Origin: Plantibacter flavus
GTDB taxonomy: Bacteria > Actinomycetota > Actinomycetes > Actinomycetales > Microbacteriaceae
Direction: 5' to 3'
Assembly (NCBI RefSeq): GCF_002024505.1
Contig: NZ_CP019402.1
Span: 992,001-1,056,000, forward strand
DNA length: 64,000 nt
Of the stretch, positions 8,594-17,057 are shown piece after piece. Numbering within the stretch: position 1 is the stretch's first letter; every line of letters begins with the position of its first letter. The notes below the pieces were generated by a model. That model did not search any database, was not told where the DNA came from, and saw only the letters and a program-made list of their open reading frames with translations. Made by a program: the position numbers and the translations under genes.

Positions 8594-9262
8594 TCAGAGT
8601 CCGAGGCGCTCGAGGTCGGCGTCCATGCGGCGAGCCATCTCCGCGTACCCCTCGTCGTTCGGGTGGAGGCCGTCTGCGGCCATCCACTCCGGGTGTCCCT
8701 CGATCCAGTGCGACGCCCCGGGGATGGTGTCGGCGTCGATCTGCTGCGCGGCGTCGGCCACCCAACCGATGATCGTCTCGATCGACTGCGGTCGCTCGTC
8801 GGTGTACCAGAACGGTTCGACGACGATGAAGCGGGCCTCCGGAAGGGCGTCGCGAAGGCGATGCAGGTCGGTCGTGATCTGTTCGTGGATCCGGTCGGCG
8901 GCATCGTCGAAACTGAACGCGTCGTTGAGGCCCATCGTGACGAACACGATGTCGGGCTGCTCGGCGATGATGAGGGAGGGCAGGTCGCCGCTGCCGTCGC
9001 CGAAGCGGTCGCGATGGTTCACGAACCCGAGGCCGTTGACGCTGGGGTTGAACTCCCGCCAGCCGCGTTCCTCGCTGACGACGGTGGACCAACGGTTGGC
9101 CGGGTCGCTCGCTCCGGTGCCGAGGGTGTACGAGTCGCCGTAGAACGCGACGAGCGGTCCGTCGCCCGTGGCGCCGCCGGTCCCGGAGCCGGGGGAAGCG
9201 CAGGCGACGAGGCCGGTGGCGAGGGCGAGCAGGGTGACGGCGGCGAGCAGTCGTGATCTCAT
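8594..9262 (-). CDS. SGNH/GDSL-family esterase lipoprotein
   Basis: A 222-residue protein with a lipoprotein signal (ATGLVACAS, Cys near residue 21). SGNH blocks are all present: GDSYT near 42 (Ser nucleophile), the GLND block near 112, and DGLHPN near 203 (Asp/His). This fits a surface-attached acyl or acetyl esterase acting on a carbohydrate or lipid ester; the substrate is unknown. It is convergent with the M23 gene and divergent from the mod operon. Confidence 0.85.
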   Translation of the reverse strand: MRSRLLAAVTLLALATGLVACASPGSGTGGATGDGPLVAFYGDSYTLGTGASDPANRWSTVVSEERGWREFNPSVNGLGFVNHRDRFGDGSGDLPSLIIAEQPDIVFVTMGLNDAFSFDDAADRIHEQITTDLHRLRDALPEARFIVVEPFWYTDERPQSIETIIGWVADAAQQIDADTIPGASHWIEGHPEWMAADGLHPNDEGYAEMARRMDADLERLGL

Positions 9263-9375
9263 ACGGATGCTTCGGAGCGGTGGGCGTCGCGGAGGGTCGA
9301 AGCGCCGGTCGACTGCCGACGGCCCGGAACGCGGATGCGGTTACGGCTAGGTCGTATCAACGCGAATGCGTGCAC

Positions 9376-9387
9376 TAGCCTGTCTCC
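9376..9387 (+). promoter_or_regulatory. Leaderless promoter of the molybdate operon
   Basis: TAGCCT, 6 nt, then ATG at 9388. Because the message starts at the AUG, a 5' UTR riboswitch is ruled out for this promoter; control would have to be by protein binding to DNA. Confidence 0.55.
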
Positions 9388-9792
9388 ATGCCGCAGATCC
9401 GTATCCGAGACGCCGCCCTGTTCCTCGGGGTCAGTGACGACACCGTCCGTCGCTGGATCGACCAGGGCGCACTCGTCAGCGCGAAGGACGAGGCGGGCCG
9501 AGCGGTCGTCGACGGCCTGTCGCTCGCTCGGCTGGCCCGGGAGAACGCCGTCCTCCCCGTCGACCCCTCGGAGATCGGACGCTCGGCACGCAACCGCTTC
9601 GTCGGCATCGTCACCGACATCACGATGGACACGGTCATGGCGCAGGTCGAACTGCAGTGCGGCCCGCATCGGGTGGTGTCGCTCATGAGCAGTGAGGCCG
9701 TACGTGAACTCGGCCTCGAACTCGGCTCCACGGCCATCGCCGTCGTGAAGGCCACGACGGTCCTCATCGAGACCCCGAAGGCGAGCTCATGA
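9388..9792 (+). CDS. HTH-TOBE molybdate-responsive protein
   Basis: A 134-residue protein. Residues 1-50 are an excisionase/MerR-type helix-turn-helix (IRDAALFLGVSDDTVRRWID). Residues about 66-130 are one molybdate-binding TOBE (Mop) domain (RNRFVGIVTDITMDTVMAQVEL). It is the first gene of the modABC operon and overlaps modA by 4 bp. It is probably the operon's molybdate sensor-regulator or a small molybdate-storing protein; DNA binding is inferred from the HTH. Confidence 0.85.
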   Translation: MPQIRIRDAALFLGVSDDTVRRWIDQGALVSAKDEAGRAVVDGLSLARLARENAVLPVDPSEIGRSARNRFVGIVTDITMDTVMAQVELQCGPHRVVSLMSSEAVRELGLELGSTAIAVVKATTVLIETPKASS

Positions 9793-10604
9793 ACCGCACC
9801 GCACCGCGCCGATCCTTCCGACTGCTCAGCGCACTGGCCCTCGGCACCGGGGTCCTGCTCGCCGCGTCCGCGTGCGCCGCACCCGCGGCGACGCCGACAC
9901 CCACCGCCTCGGCCACGACGGACCAGCTCAGCGGCTCCATCACGGTGTACGCGGCCGCCTCGCTCAAGACGACCTTCACCGAGCTCGCGGAGGACTTCGA
10001 GGAGGCGCACCCCGGTACGACCGTCGAGCTGACTTTCGCCGGGTCCTCCGACCTCGTCACGCAGCTCACGAACGGTGCTCCCGGCGACGTGTTCGCCTCG
10101 GCGGACGAGAAGAACATGGCGAAGCTGACCGATGCCGACCTCGTCGAGGGTGACCCGGTCGACTTCGCGACCAACGTCCTGCAGATCGCCGTGCCCCCGT
10201 CGAACCCTGCCGGTGTGAAGACGTTCGCCGACCTCGCCCGCCCGGACGTCAAGACGGTCGTGTGTGCGCCGCAGGTCCCCTGTGGAGCGGCCACGGTCAC
10301 CGTCGAGGACGCCACGGGTGTCGCGCTGAGCCCGGTCAGTGAGGAGTCGTCGGTCACCGACGTCCTCGGCAAGGTGACCTCGGGCGAGGCCGATGCCGGG
10401 CTCGTCTATGTGACCGACGTCATCGCGGCCGGCGACGCCGTGCGGGGCATCACCTTTCCCGAGTCGTCGAAGGCCGTCAACACCTACCCGATCGCGCCCC
10501 TGTCAGGGAGCGCGAACCCCACGGTCGCGGCGGCCTTCGCGGCCTACGTCGTGAGCGCCGAGGGACAGCGGGTGCTCGCCGACGCCGGCTTCGGCGCACC
10601 GTGA
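9789..10604 (+). CDS. modA: Molybdate ABC transporter substrate-binding lipoprotein
   Basis: A 271-residue lipoprotein (lipobox LAASAC, Cys near residue 29) with a Thr/Pro spacer. The mature part matches Mod[22 protein letters not shown], then [24 protein letters not shown], both typical anion-pocket segments, and [10 protein letters not shown] near the C terminus. It captures molybdate or tungstate outside the membrane and delivers it to ModBC. ATGA overlap with the HTH-TOBE gene upstream. Confidence 0.95.
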   Translation: MNRTAPRRSFRLLSALALGTGVLLAASACAAPAATPTPTASATTDQLSGSITVYAAASLKTTFTELAEDFEEAHPGTTVELTFAGSSDLVTQLTNGAPGDVFASADEKNMAKLTDADLVEGDPVDFATNVLQIAVPPSNPAGVKTFADLARPDVKTVVCAPQVPCGAATVTVEDATGVALSPVSEESSVTDVLGKVTSGEADAGLVYVTDVIAAGDAVRGITFPESSKAVNTYPIAPLSGSANPTVAAAFAAYVVSAEGQRVLADAGFGAP

Positions 10605-10608
10605 CCCC

Positions 10609-11424
10609 GTGAGGGAACTCGGCTCGGGGGTGCCCCGCTGGATCGTCGTCGTCGCCATGGTCGGCGCGGCGTTCGTCCTGCTGCCGCTCGTCGCGATCGT
10701 CCTGCGCGTGGACTGGGCGGACTTCGGTGCACTCGTCACCTCCGAGTCGTCGGTCGCGGCGCTCGGGCTGAGTCTGCGGACGTCGTCACTCGCGACGGCC
10801 CTCTGCATCGTGTTCGGCGTGCCCCTCGCCCTCGTCCTCGCTCGCACCCGGTTCCCGGGGCAGCGTCTGCTGCGGTCGCTCGTCCTCCTCCCGCTCGTGC
10901 TCCCACCCGTCGTCGGCGGGATCGCCCTGCTCTACACCTTCGGTCGGCTCGGCCTGCTCGGACCGGCGCTCGCGGACGCCGGGATCGACATCGCGTTCTC
11001 CACGACCGCCGTCGTCCTCGCCCAGACCTTCGTCGCCCTGCCGTTCCTCGTGTTGAGCCTGGAGGGGGCGATCCGCACGACCGGCTCGCGGTACGAGGCC
11101 GTCGCCGCGACGCTCGGTGCACGTCCCACCACGGTCTTCCGCACCGTCACGCTGCCGCTCCTCGCACCCGCCGTCGTGTCGGGCGCGATCCTGTCGTTCG
11201 CGCGGGCCCTCGGCGAGTTCGGTGCGACCCTCACCTTCGCGGGCAGCCTGCAAGGGGTCACGCGGACGCTGCCGCTCGAGATCTACCTGCAGCGCGAGAC
11301 CGATCCCGACGCCGCGGTCGCGCTGTCGCTCGTCCTCGTCGTCGTGGCCGTGCTCGTCGTCGGCGTGGCGGGGGCACAGGGGTCGATCCGCCGTGGACGG
11401 ATCGTCGCCGGAGTAGTGCGATGA
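10609..11424 (+). CDS. modB: Molybdate ABC transporter permease
   Basis: A 271-residue inner-membrane permease with six or so membrane helices. The EAA loop that docks on the ATPase is seen as [24 protein letters not shown] (about 163-186). It starts at a GTG 4 nt after the modA stop and overlaps modC by 4 bp. Confidence 0.95.
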   Translation: MRELGSGVPRWIVVVAMVGAAFVLLPLVAIVLRVDWADFGALVTSESSVAALGLSLRTSSLATALCIVFGVPLALVLARTRFPGQRLLRSLVLLPLVLPPVVGGIALLYTFGRLGLLGPALADAGIDIAFSTTAVVLAQTFVALPFLVLSLEGAIRTTGSRYEAVAATLGARPTTVFRTVTLPLLAPAVVSGAILSFARALGEFGATLTFAGSLQGVTRTLPLEIYLQRETDPDAAVALSLVLVVVAVLVVGVAGAQGSIRRGRIVAGVVR

Positions 11425-12497
11425 CCGGGGCGGCCCTGGAGTTCCGAGCGACGCTGCGTGAACGCGACTGGGAGCTCGCCGTCGACCTCGCCGCGGGGGA
11501 GACCGTCGCCGTGCTCGGACCGAACGGCGCCGGCAAGTCGACGCTGCTCGCCGTCCTCGCCGGGCTCCTGCGTCCGGACACGGGTCACGCGACCCTCGCC
11601 GGTCGCGAGCTGTTCGCGGTCGGTGGATCGGGTCGGGACCGGTGGTCGCCGCCGCATCGGCGGGGGATCTCGCTCCTGGCGCAGGAGGCGCTGCTCTTCC
11701 CGCACCGCTCCGTGCTCGACAACGTCGCCTACGGCCCGCTGGTCGCCGGAGCGTCGCGCGGCGAGGCTCGGGACATCGCCCGACGACGACTCGCGGACGT
11801 CGAGGCGTCCGAGCTCGAAGGGCGCCGTCCTGCCGAGTTGTCCGGCGGTCAGGCGCAGCGGGTGGCGCTCGCCCGCGCGCTGGCCCCGGACCCGGCACTC
11901 CTGCTCCTCGACGAACCGATGGCCGCGCTCGATGCGACGGTCGCACCCCACCTGCGCCGCATGCTCCGTGAGCAGTTGCACGGACGGACGACCGTGCTCG
12001 TGACGCACGAGGTGCTCGACGCGTACACGCTCGCGGACCGGGTGATCGTCCTGGACGCCGGGCGCATCGTCGAGCAGGGGCCGACGGCGGAGGTGCTCGA
12101 GCGGCCGCGGACGGCGTTCACCGCGGACCTCGCGGGACTCGAACTGTTGTCGGGCGTTCGCACGGCACGCGGGATCCGTCTGCGGGACGGGGCGGAGGTC
12201 GAGGTCGACACCTCCGCGGAGGCAGACCCGATCCCGGTCGGGGTCGCCGTCGCCTGCGCGTTCCGACCGTCCCGCGTCGAGGTCCGAGAGGCTGACGGGT
12301 CTGGCAGCCCGAGTGCGTCAGGCGCCCTCCGCGCGATGATCACCGACCTCGAACCCCGCGGTGACGTCGTCCGGGTCCGCTCGGCGGTCATCACCGCCGA
12401 CGTCGCCGTGCAGCAGCTCGCGGCCGCGGGGTGGTCGACGGGGGACGTCGTCGACTTCGTGGTCGACCCGCGGGCCGCGGTCCTCTACCCGCGCTGA
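11421..12497 (+). CDS. modC: Molybdate ABC transporter ATPase
   Basis: A 358-residue protein. Walker A is GPNGAGKST (about 34-42), the signature [15 protein letters not shown] (about 140), and Walker [13 protein letters not shown]. The C-terminal 130 residues include a TOBE domain, as in ModC proteins that sense molybdate. ATGA overlap with modB. It completes the uptake system for molybdenum cofactor enzymes. Confidence 0.95.
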   Translation: MTGAALEFRATLRERDWELAVDLAAGETVAVLGPNGAGKSTLLAVLAGLLRPDTGHATLAGRELFAVGGSGRDRWSPPHRRGISLLAQEALLFPHRSVLDNVAYGPLVAGASRGEARDIARRRLADVEASELEGRRPAELSGGQAQRVALARALAPDPALLLLDEPMAALDATVAPHLRRMLREQLHGRTTVLVTHEVLDAYTLADRVIVLDAGRIVEQGPTAEVLERPRTAFTADLAGLELLSGVRTARGIRLRDGAEVEVDTSAEADPIPVGVAVACAFRPSRVEVREADGSGSPSASGALRAMITDLEPRGDVVRVRSAVITADVAVQQLAAAGWSTGDVVDFVVDPRAAVLYPR

Positions 12498-12542
12498 GGC
12501 GTCCTGCTCCGGGACACGTCCGAGACGTGACAGAGTGAGTCG

Positions 12543-13304
12543 ATGAACCGATTCTGGAGGCGCTGGTGGCCGATCGTCGTCGGGGCGGCCGGCACGCTCG
12601 CCATCGGCGGGATCTGCGCGGCACTCGTCGCCATGGGGCTCGTGCGGCCGAACGCGATCGTGGCCGCCTCGTATGCGGTGCGCGGTGTCGACGTCTCCTC
12701 GTACCAGGGCGAGGTCGACTGGGACGTCCTCGCGGCTCAGCCCATCGACTTCGCGATCATGAAGGCGACCGAGGGATCAGGTGATCAGGACGAACGGTTC
12801 GCCGCGAACTGGGCGGGCGCGCAGCGGGCGGCCGACGAGAGCGGCTTGCTCATCGGGGCGTACCACTTCCTGAGTTTCGACAGCCCGGCCGAGACGCAGG
12901 CGCAGAACATCTTCGACACCGTGCCGGTCACCGCGGGGGCTCTCCCGATCACCATCGATCTCGAGTGCTACGCCGACTACTGCCGGACGCCACCGAGTGC
13001 TGAGCGGGTCGCCGCCGTGCTCGATCCGCTCCTCGCCGCACTCGAGGAGCACTACGGTCGGCCGCCGATCATCTACGCCACCATGCGGTATTACGACGCG
13101 TTCCTCGCGGGTGCGTACGAGCGGAACCCGATGTGGATCCGCTCGGTCGTCACGCCGCCGGTCCTGTCGGACGGGCGGTCGTGGGACCTCTGGCAGTACA
13201 CCAGCCGGGAACGGATGCCCGGGTACGTCGGCAAGGAGGAGTTCATCGACGTGAACGTCTTCGACGGTTCACGGGATGACCTCCAAGCACTCGTCGGACC
13301 CTGA
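12543..13304 (+). CDS. Glycoside hydrolase family 25 muramidase (lysozyme)
   Basis: A 253-residue protein with one N-terminal membrane anchor or signal segment (about 9-35). The GH25 domain begins VRGVDVSSYQGEVDW (catalytic-face Asp) and has the ITIDLE block (about 138-143) with the likely acid/base Glu, and YTSRERMPGY near the end. It would hydrolyse the MurNAc-GlcNAc link of peptidoglycan. CAGAGT lies 6 nt before the ATG. It joins the two M23 peptidases as a third wall hydrolase in this region. Confidence 0.9.
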   Translation: MNRFWRRWWPIVVGAAGTLAIGGICAALVAMGLVRPNAIVAASYAVRGVDVSSYQGEVDWDVLAAQPIDFAIMKATEGSGDQDERFAANWAGAQRAADESGLLIGAYHFLSFDSPAETQAQNIFDTVPVTAGALPITIDLECYADYCRTPPSAERVAAVLDPLLAALEEHYGRPPIIYATMRYYDAFLAGAYERNPMWIRSVVTPPVLSDGRSWDLWQYTSRERMPGYVGKEEFIDVNVFDGSRDDLQALVGP

Positions 13305-13330
13305 GCCGCGGCGTCCAGAGGCGCCTCGGG

Positions 13331-13471
13331 TTACGGCGCGGGAGCGGGACCGGTGGTCGGCTCGGCGACGGGGAGGAACGTGTCCTCGCCGTCGACCTCC
13401 TGCTCGATGGAGTCCTCGGTGGTCTCGTGGTCCTCGGGGAGGTTGTCGTCGTTCGCTGCGTGCTTGCTCAT
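13331..13471 (-). CDS. 46-residue acidic protein
   Basis: A short frame, MSKHAANDDNLPEDHET at the start and TTGPAPAP at the end, very rich in Asp and Glu, with no hydrophobic segment. It is supported by an exact leaderless promoter and by a stop just after the convergent GH25 gene. No known family; it could be a small regulatory or intrinsically disordered protein. Confidence 0.55.
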   Translation of the reverse strand: MSKHAANDDNLPEDHETTEDSIEQEVDGEDTFLPVAEPTTGPAPAP

Positions 13472-13483
13472 ACGACCACGATA
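13472..13483 (-). promoter_or_regulatory. Leaderless promoter of the 46-residue gene
   Basis: On the minus strand TATCGT, 6 nt, then ATG at 13471. Confidence 0.5.
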
Positions 13484-13529
13484 CGACGGGTGTCGCGCCG
13501 TGCGATGGGGTTGCGCGTCGCAGGCGTCC

Positions 13530-14132
13530 TCAGGAGGCGAAGGCGAGTGAGCGGGCCGTGAGTTCTGCGGTCAGGAGGTCGACGGCCTTCGGGCCGACGC
13601 CGTGGATGCGGAGCAGGGCGGCGGGGGAGACCCTCGTGAGCTGCTCGAACCGGGTGAAGCCGTGCGCGCTGAGTGCTTCGTGGGCGACCGAGCCGATGGT
13701 GGCCGGGAACTCGGATGCCTCGGCGGGCACGAGTTCGACGAACAGTGCTGCGATCCGCTCCTCGATGTCGTCGCGGATGCGGCGGACGGCCTCGATGCCT
13801 TGCCCGGCCGGATCCTCGAGTTCCCAGTCCTCGTAGCGCTTGCCGGGGAAGATCGGGCAGGCGTCGCCGCAGCCCATCGTGATGACCGCGTCGGACGCCC
13901 GGACGGCGTCGGTCGTGAGGATGCGGGGCACGGCCGCGGTGATGTCGATGCCGTGCTCGGCCATCGCCTCCACCGCCACGGTGTTGATCCGGTCCTTCGG
14001 CTCGCTCCCGGCCGACAGCACCTCGACCCGGTCACCGGCGAGGGCACCGAGGTAGCCGGCTGCGATCTGGGAGCGACCGGCGTTGTGCACGCAGACGAAG
14101 AGGACGGTGGGGGTGGTGGTCGTGATGGTCAT
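13530..14132 (-). CDS. arsC: Arsenate reductase / low-MW protein phosphatase with C-terminal helix-hairpin-helix domain
   Basis: A 200-residue protein. Residues 1-140 are an LMW-PTP-type arsenate reductase: P-loop CVHNAGRS (about 14-21), MGCGDACPIFPG and the DWELEDPAGQ segment bearing the general-acid Asp. Residues about 150-200 form an extra module containing LLRIHGVGPKAVDLL, a helix-hairpin-helix of the GVGP type. Typical ArsC of this class ends near residue 140. It overlaps the TetR gene by 4 bp (ATGA). The P-loop supports phosphatase or mycothiol-linked arsenate chemistry; which one is uncertain. Confidence 0.85.
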   Translation of the reverse strand: MTITTTTPTVLFVCVHNAGRSQIAAGYLGALAGDRVEVLSAGSEPKDRINTVAVEAMAEHGIDITAAVPRILTTDAVRASDAVITMGCGDACPIFPGKRYEDWELEDPAGQGIEAVRRIRDDIEERIAALFVELVPAEASEFPATIGSVAHEALSAHGFTRFEQLTRVSPAALLRIHGVGPKAVDLLTAELTARSLAFAS

Positions 14133-14728
14133 GGCGTCTCCTGGGGGTGGCGTGAGCCGAGTGCGGACGAATGGTCGAGCAGCTCCACGAGGGCAGCGTA
14201 GCTGGTGGCGGGGTCGGCGCCGCGGGTGAAGCCGCCGACGAGCTCGAGTGACACGAAGCCGTGGAGGGCCGCCCGGACGATGCGTCCGGCGTCCGTCATC
14301 GCCACGCTGTCGAGACCGCGCCCCGCGAGTACGCGTTCGACGAGCATCACGAGCTCGCGGTCGGCCGGCTCGCCGGTGTCGGCACGGACGTCCTCGATCG
14401 AGAACGCGAGGGTGTACCGACCGGGATAGGCGAGGGCGAAGCGCCTGTACCCGTCCGCCAGCGCGGTGAGGGCGGGGGTCCCGCTCAGGCTGGTCGTCGC
14501 GATGTCGAGCCCGCTGGCCAGTTGGGCGAGGGCGAGCTGGGCGACGGCGGCGCGGAGGTCCTCGGTGCTGCGGACGTGTTTGAGGAGGGCCGGTGCCGAG
14601 GTGTCGAGCTCGCGGGCCAGGGCGGCGAGTGTGAGGGCGTCGGCTCCGTGCGTGTCGGCGAACTCGGCGGCTCCGACGATCACCCGTTGGCGGGAGAACT
14701 TGGTCCGGGAAACGGGTGCATCGGTCAT
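14129..14728 (-). CDS. TetR/AcrR-family regulator
   Basis: A 199-residue protein with an N-terminal HTH (VIVGAAEFADTHGADALTLAALAREL, then SAPALLKHVRSTEDL) and an all-helical ligand domain of the TetR_C type. It is first in a two-gene unit with arsC (4-bp overlap), so it probably regulates that pair. The ligand is unknown; control by arsenic would be unusual for TetR. Confidence 0.85.
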   Translation of the reverse strand: MTDAPVSRTKFSRQRVIVGAAEFADTHGADALTLAALARELDTSAPALLKHVRSTEDLRAAVAQLALAQLASGLDIATTSLSGTPALTALADGYRRFALAYPGRYTLAFSIEDVRADTGEPADRELVMLVERVLAGRGLDSVAMTDAGRIVRAALHGFVSLELVGGFTRGADPATSYAALVELLDHSSALGSRHPQETP

Positions 14729-14770
14729 CGGATCGAGCCTAACGGCACGCGGCCCTGCTGCCGCGCGGCC

Positions 14771-15229
14771 TCAGACCGTCGGCGGTGTGGCTTCGTGGTG
14801 GGGCGCGCCGTGCGTGCGGCGGTCCTCCTTCATCGCGGCTTCCGCGAGGTGGCGTCGGCCGCCGGCCAACTCGTTGCGGACCTCCGCCTCGAGCGTGCGG
14901 AACGGCTCCCAATAGTTACCGTCGTAGTCCTCGACGATCTGGAACGTCCAGCGTCCGTCGATGACGTTGCGTCCGACCAGCTCGGTGTCGATCCGGTCGG
15001 CGAGGGCGTCGTGTCCGGCTTCGCGGAGGGCGTCCGCGGCTTCGCCGAGCGCGAGGTCCGCTTTACCCGTCAGGCGATGGAAGCCGTAGAGCATGCCGCG
15101 CGCCTGCTCGACGACTTCGAGCGCCTCGGTCACTTTGCCGACCGCTTCCACGGTGGCGTCGTCGACCCCTTCGGGGACTCGGTGGGCGTCGTCGGGGCCG
15201 TCGGTGGTGCGATCGTCTGCAGAACTCAT
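14771..15229 (-). CDS. Conserved hypothetical protein, helical, unknown function
   Basis: A 152-residue soluble protein, predicted mostly helical, with the distinctive stretch FQIVEDYDGNYWEPFRTLE (about 107-125). The start at 15229 is preferred to one 19 codons upstream: CAGACT lies 6 nt before it, and the extension is Arg/Pro-rich. The family is familiar from actinobacterial genomes but has no function I can name. Confidence 0.65.
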   Translation of the reverse strand: MSSADDRTTDGPDDAHRVPEGVDDATVEAVGKVTEALEVVEQARGMLYGFHRLTGKADLALGEAADALREAGHDALADRIDTELVGRNVIDGRWTFQIVEDYDGNYWEPFRTLEAEVRNELAGGRRHLAEAAMKEDRRTHGAPHHEATPPTV

Positions 15230-15339
15230 GTCACCAGTCTGTCCCGATCGGCCCCGGATGTCTGGGGCTTGCGGACGGAGGTGCACGATGTGAGCCGGCG
15301 GACGTCCTCACGTGCATCGATCTGGCTCGACCGGACTGC

Positions 15340-15427
15340 CCTTCGACAGGCTCAGGGACCGAGTCGTCTCCGGTGGACTTTTCCCGCTCACTGAGCGAGT
15401 CCACCCCGGTTACTGAGCCTGTCGAAG
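15340..15427. repeat. Nested inverted repeat of the TTCGACAGGCTCAG family
   Basis: The left arm TTCGACAGGCTCAGGGACC (from 15342) is matched by an inverted arm around 15409-15427 (CTGAGCCTGTCGAA). Inside is a second perfect pair, GGTGGACT (15372-15379) and AGTCCACC (15398-15405). It lies between two minus-strand genes, downstream of the HNH gene. Confidence 0.8.
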
Positions 15428-15456
15428 TGCCCACGAGAAACCCGTCGTCGGCAGGG

Positions 15457-16728
15457 TCAGAACGGCGCCGGGTCGGGCTTTGTCCGGTGATGCTTCCCAT
15501 CGGGTGTCGTCCACTCGAGCACCCCACCGGGCCCATGGTCGAGATTCCAACGCGGCAGGTGCTTCATCCGATGGTGATGTCGACACAGGCAGGCGAGATT
15601 GTCGACATCTGTGGTGCCTCCGTCGTCCCAGGCGACGGAATGGTCGAGGTCGCAGGCTCTGGCGCGTCTGCCGCAGCCCGGTGCCCGACAGGTGCCGTCC
15701 CGGAGGCGCACCGCGCGTTGGAGGTCGGCGGGAACCCGGTACTGGTTCCGCCCGACGGACAGCACGGATCCCGTTTCCGGCTGGACCAGGATCCGGGTGA
15801 AGCTCGGTGCGTTCACCGCGATACGTGCGGCGGTCTCGGGGTCGATGGGCCCGTAGCCGTCGAGCGTGGCTGGGGCATCGCTCATGCCGGCCATGCTCAG
15901 CGCCGGGACCGTGATCTGCACAGTCGGTTTGATGTGTTCCTGGACCTCAAGCGGGTGCGGGAGGACCGGGCTCGACACGACGTCGTCCGGTGTGACGCCG
16001 GTGAGCGCGAGGGCGGCGAGAGCGTCGGCCTGCAGTTGTCCGCAGGTGCGGGTGTCGCCGGCGGCGCGCGACTCAGCCGCCGCGGCCTCAACCCGCTCGA
16101 TGACGCCCTGGGCGATCGGGGCCGTGGTGAACAGGTGCACCCACGCCATCCCGTCCGCTGCGGGTTCGAACTCGACCCGGCGGTCGGCCTCGGAGCGGAT
16201 CGCTCGGGCGGTGATCGACTCGGGGTGGAGCCGCTCGCGCAGGACGCGGGCGCGCCTGCGGAGGTTCGCGTTGGTGGACTCTTCTGCAACCGGCAGGACC
16301 TCGGCGAGGAACACCGCCCGCCCGGCGGTCGGCACATCACTGAGTTGGTCGATGATCGTCTGCGCATGCCGCGCCGAGATACGCCCTGCCTCGAGCGAGG
16401 CGAGCACGGCCGGCGCTTCGTTCACGAGGCGTTCCGCGTCGTTGCTCGCACGCTGCACGGTCCGCTCGGGCGTGCGGGTCGCCATCGCGAGCGCCGCGCA
16501 GGTCGAACGGCGCGAGAGCGCCTGGCGTTCCGCCGGCGGGAAGATCGCCGGGACCGTGGCGTCTGCGAAAGCGTCGGCGTAGGCGGCGGAGCGGGCGAGG
16601 AGCCGGGCCTCACGCGCGTCGAGGGCTGCCCGCAGCCGTTGGATCTCTGCGTATTCGTCCGAGAACTCCGCGAGTTGCGCGGCGTAGTCGTCGCCGACGC
16701 GGGTCGCGGTGAGGGTGGTCTCGGTCAT
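15457..16728 (-). CDS. DUF222 / HNH-endonuclease family protein
   Basis: A 423-residue protein. A long helical DUF222 region (about 10-310) precedes a C-terminal HNH nuclease: CRAPGCGRRARACDLDHSVAW, then DNLACLCRHHHRMKH. These multi-copy actinobacterial proteins are widespread, and their role (possibly mobile or defence-related) is unsettled. The start at 16728 is chosen over an upstream ATG because the sequence ahead resembles non-coding repeat DNA. The same REP-like repeat family lies on both sides. Confidence 0.85.
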   Translation of the reverse strand: MTETTLTATRVGDDYAAQLAEFSDEYAEIQRLRAALDAREARLLARSAAYADAFADATVPAIFPPAERQALSRRSTCAALAMATRTPERTVQRASNDAERLVNEAPAVLASLEAGRISARHAQTIIDQLSDVPTAGRAVFLAEVLPVAEESTNANLRRRARVLRERLHPESITARAIRSEADRRVEFEPAADGMAWVHLFTTAPIAQGVIERVEAAAAESRAAGDTRTCGQLQADALAALALTGVTPDDVVSSPVLPHPLEVQEHIKPTVQITVPALSMAGMSDAPATLDGYGPIDPETAARIAVNAPSFTRILVQPETGSVLSVGRNQYRVPADLQRAVRLRDGTCRAPGCGRRARACDLDHSVAWDDGGTTDVDNLACLCRHHHRMKHLPRWNLDHGPGGVLEWTTPDGKHHRTKPDPAPF

Positions 16729-16739
16729 GGGACAAGTCC

Positions 16740-17015
16740 ACCATGGACCACTGACATTCCAGATGCCGAGTCGCACCGGTTGTGGCTGTCGCTCGTGTGC
16801 CCTTCGACAAGCTCAGGGACCGTGGGAACAGCGCCGGATTCGTGAGCTTCGTCGTGTGTCTTTCGACAGGCTCAGGGACCGGGGAAGGGTGCCGGACTCG
16901 GGAGGTCGCGCGTGTGCCCTTCGGCAGGCTCAGGGGTCGAACTTCGCCGAGCGTGCTTTCCGGTCACTGAGCTCGTCGAGGTGCGGAGGCTCCTCGTTGC
17001 TCAGGGACCGGGAGG
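16740..17015. repeat. Degenerate tandem array of about 60-bp units built on the TTCGACAGGCTCAGG repeat
   Basis: This fills the 329-bp gap upstream of the HNH gene; no gene is seen in it. Copies of the core start near 16801, 16861 and 16919, spaced about 60 and 58 bp, each preceded by CGTGTG and followed by a GCCGGA-type segment in the first two. An inverted, degenerate copy lies at about 16962-16982 and a partial one near 17001. Confidence 0.75.
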
Positions 17016-17057
17016 GGGCGCTCAGGGAGCAGAGGAGGCTGGCCCATCCCGGGTGCG

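Noticed and set aside
9263..9387. Molybdenum-cofactor riboswitch before the mod operon
   Set aside because: The promoter appears leaderless, leaving no 5' UTR, and no aptamer-like stem set is visible.
16740..17015. Possible CRISPR array
   Set aside because: Only three degenerate units with similar, not unique, intervening sequence, and no cas genes; it fits a REP-type tandem repeat instead.
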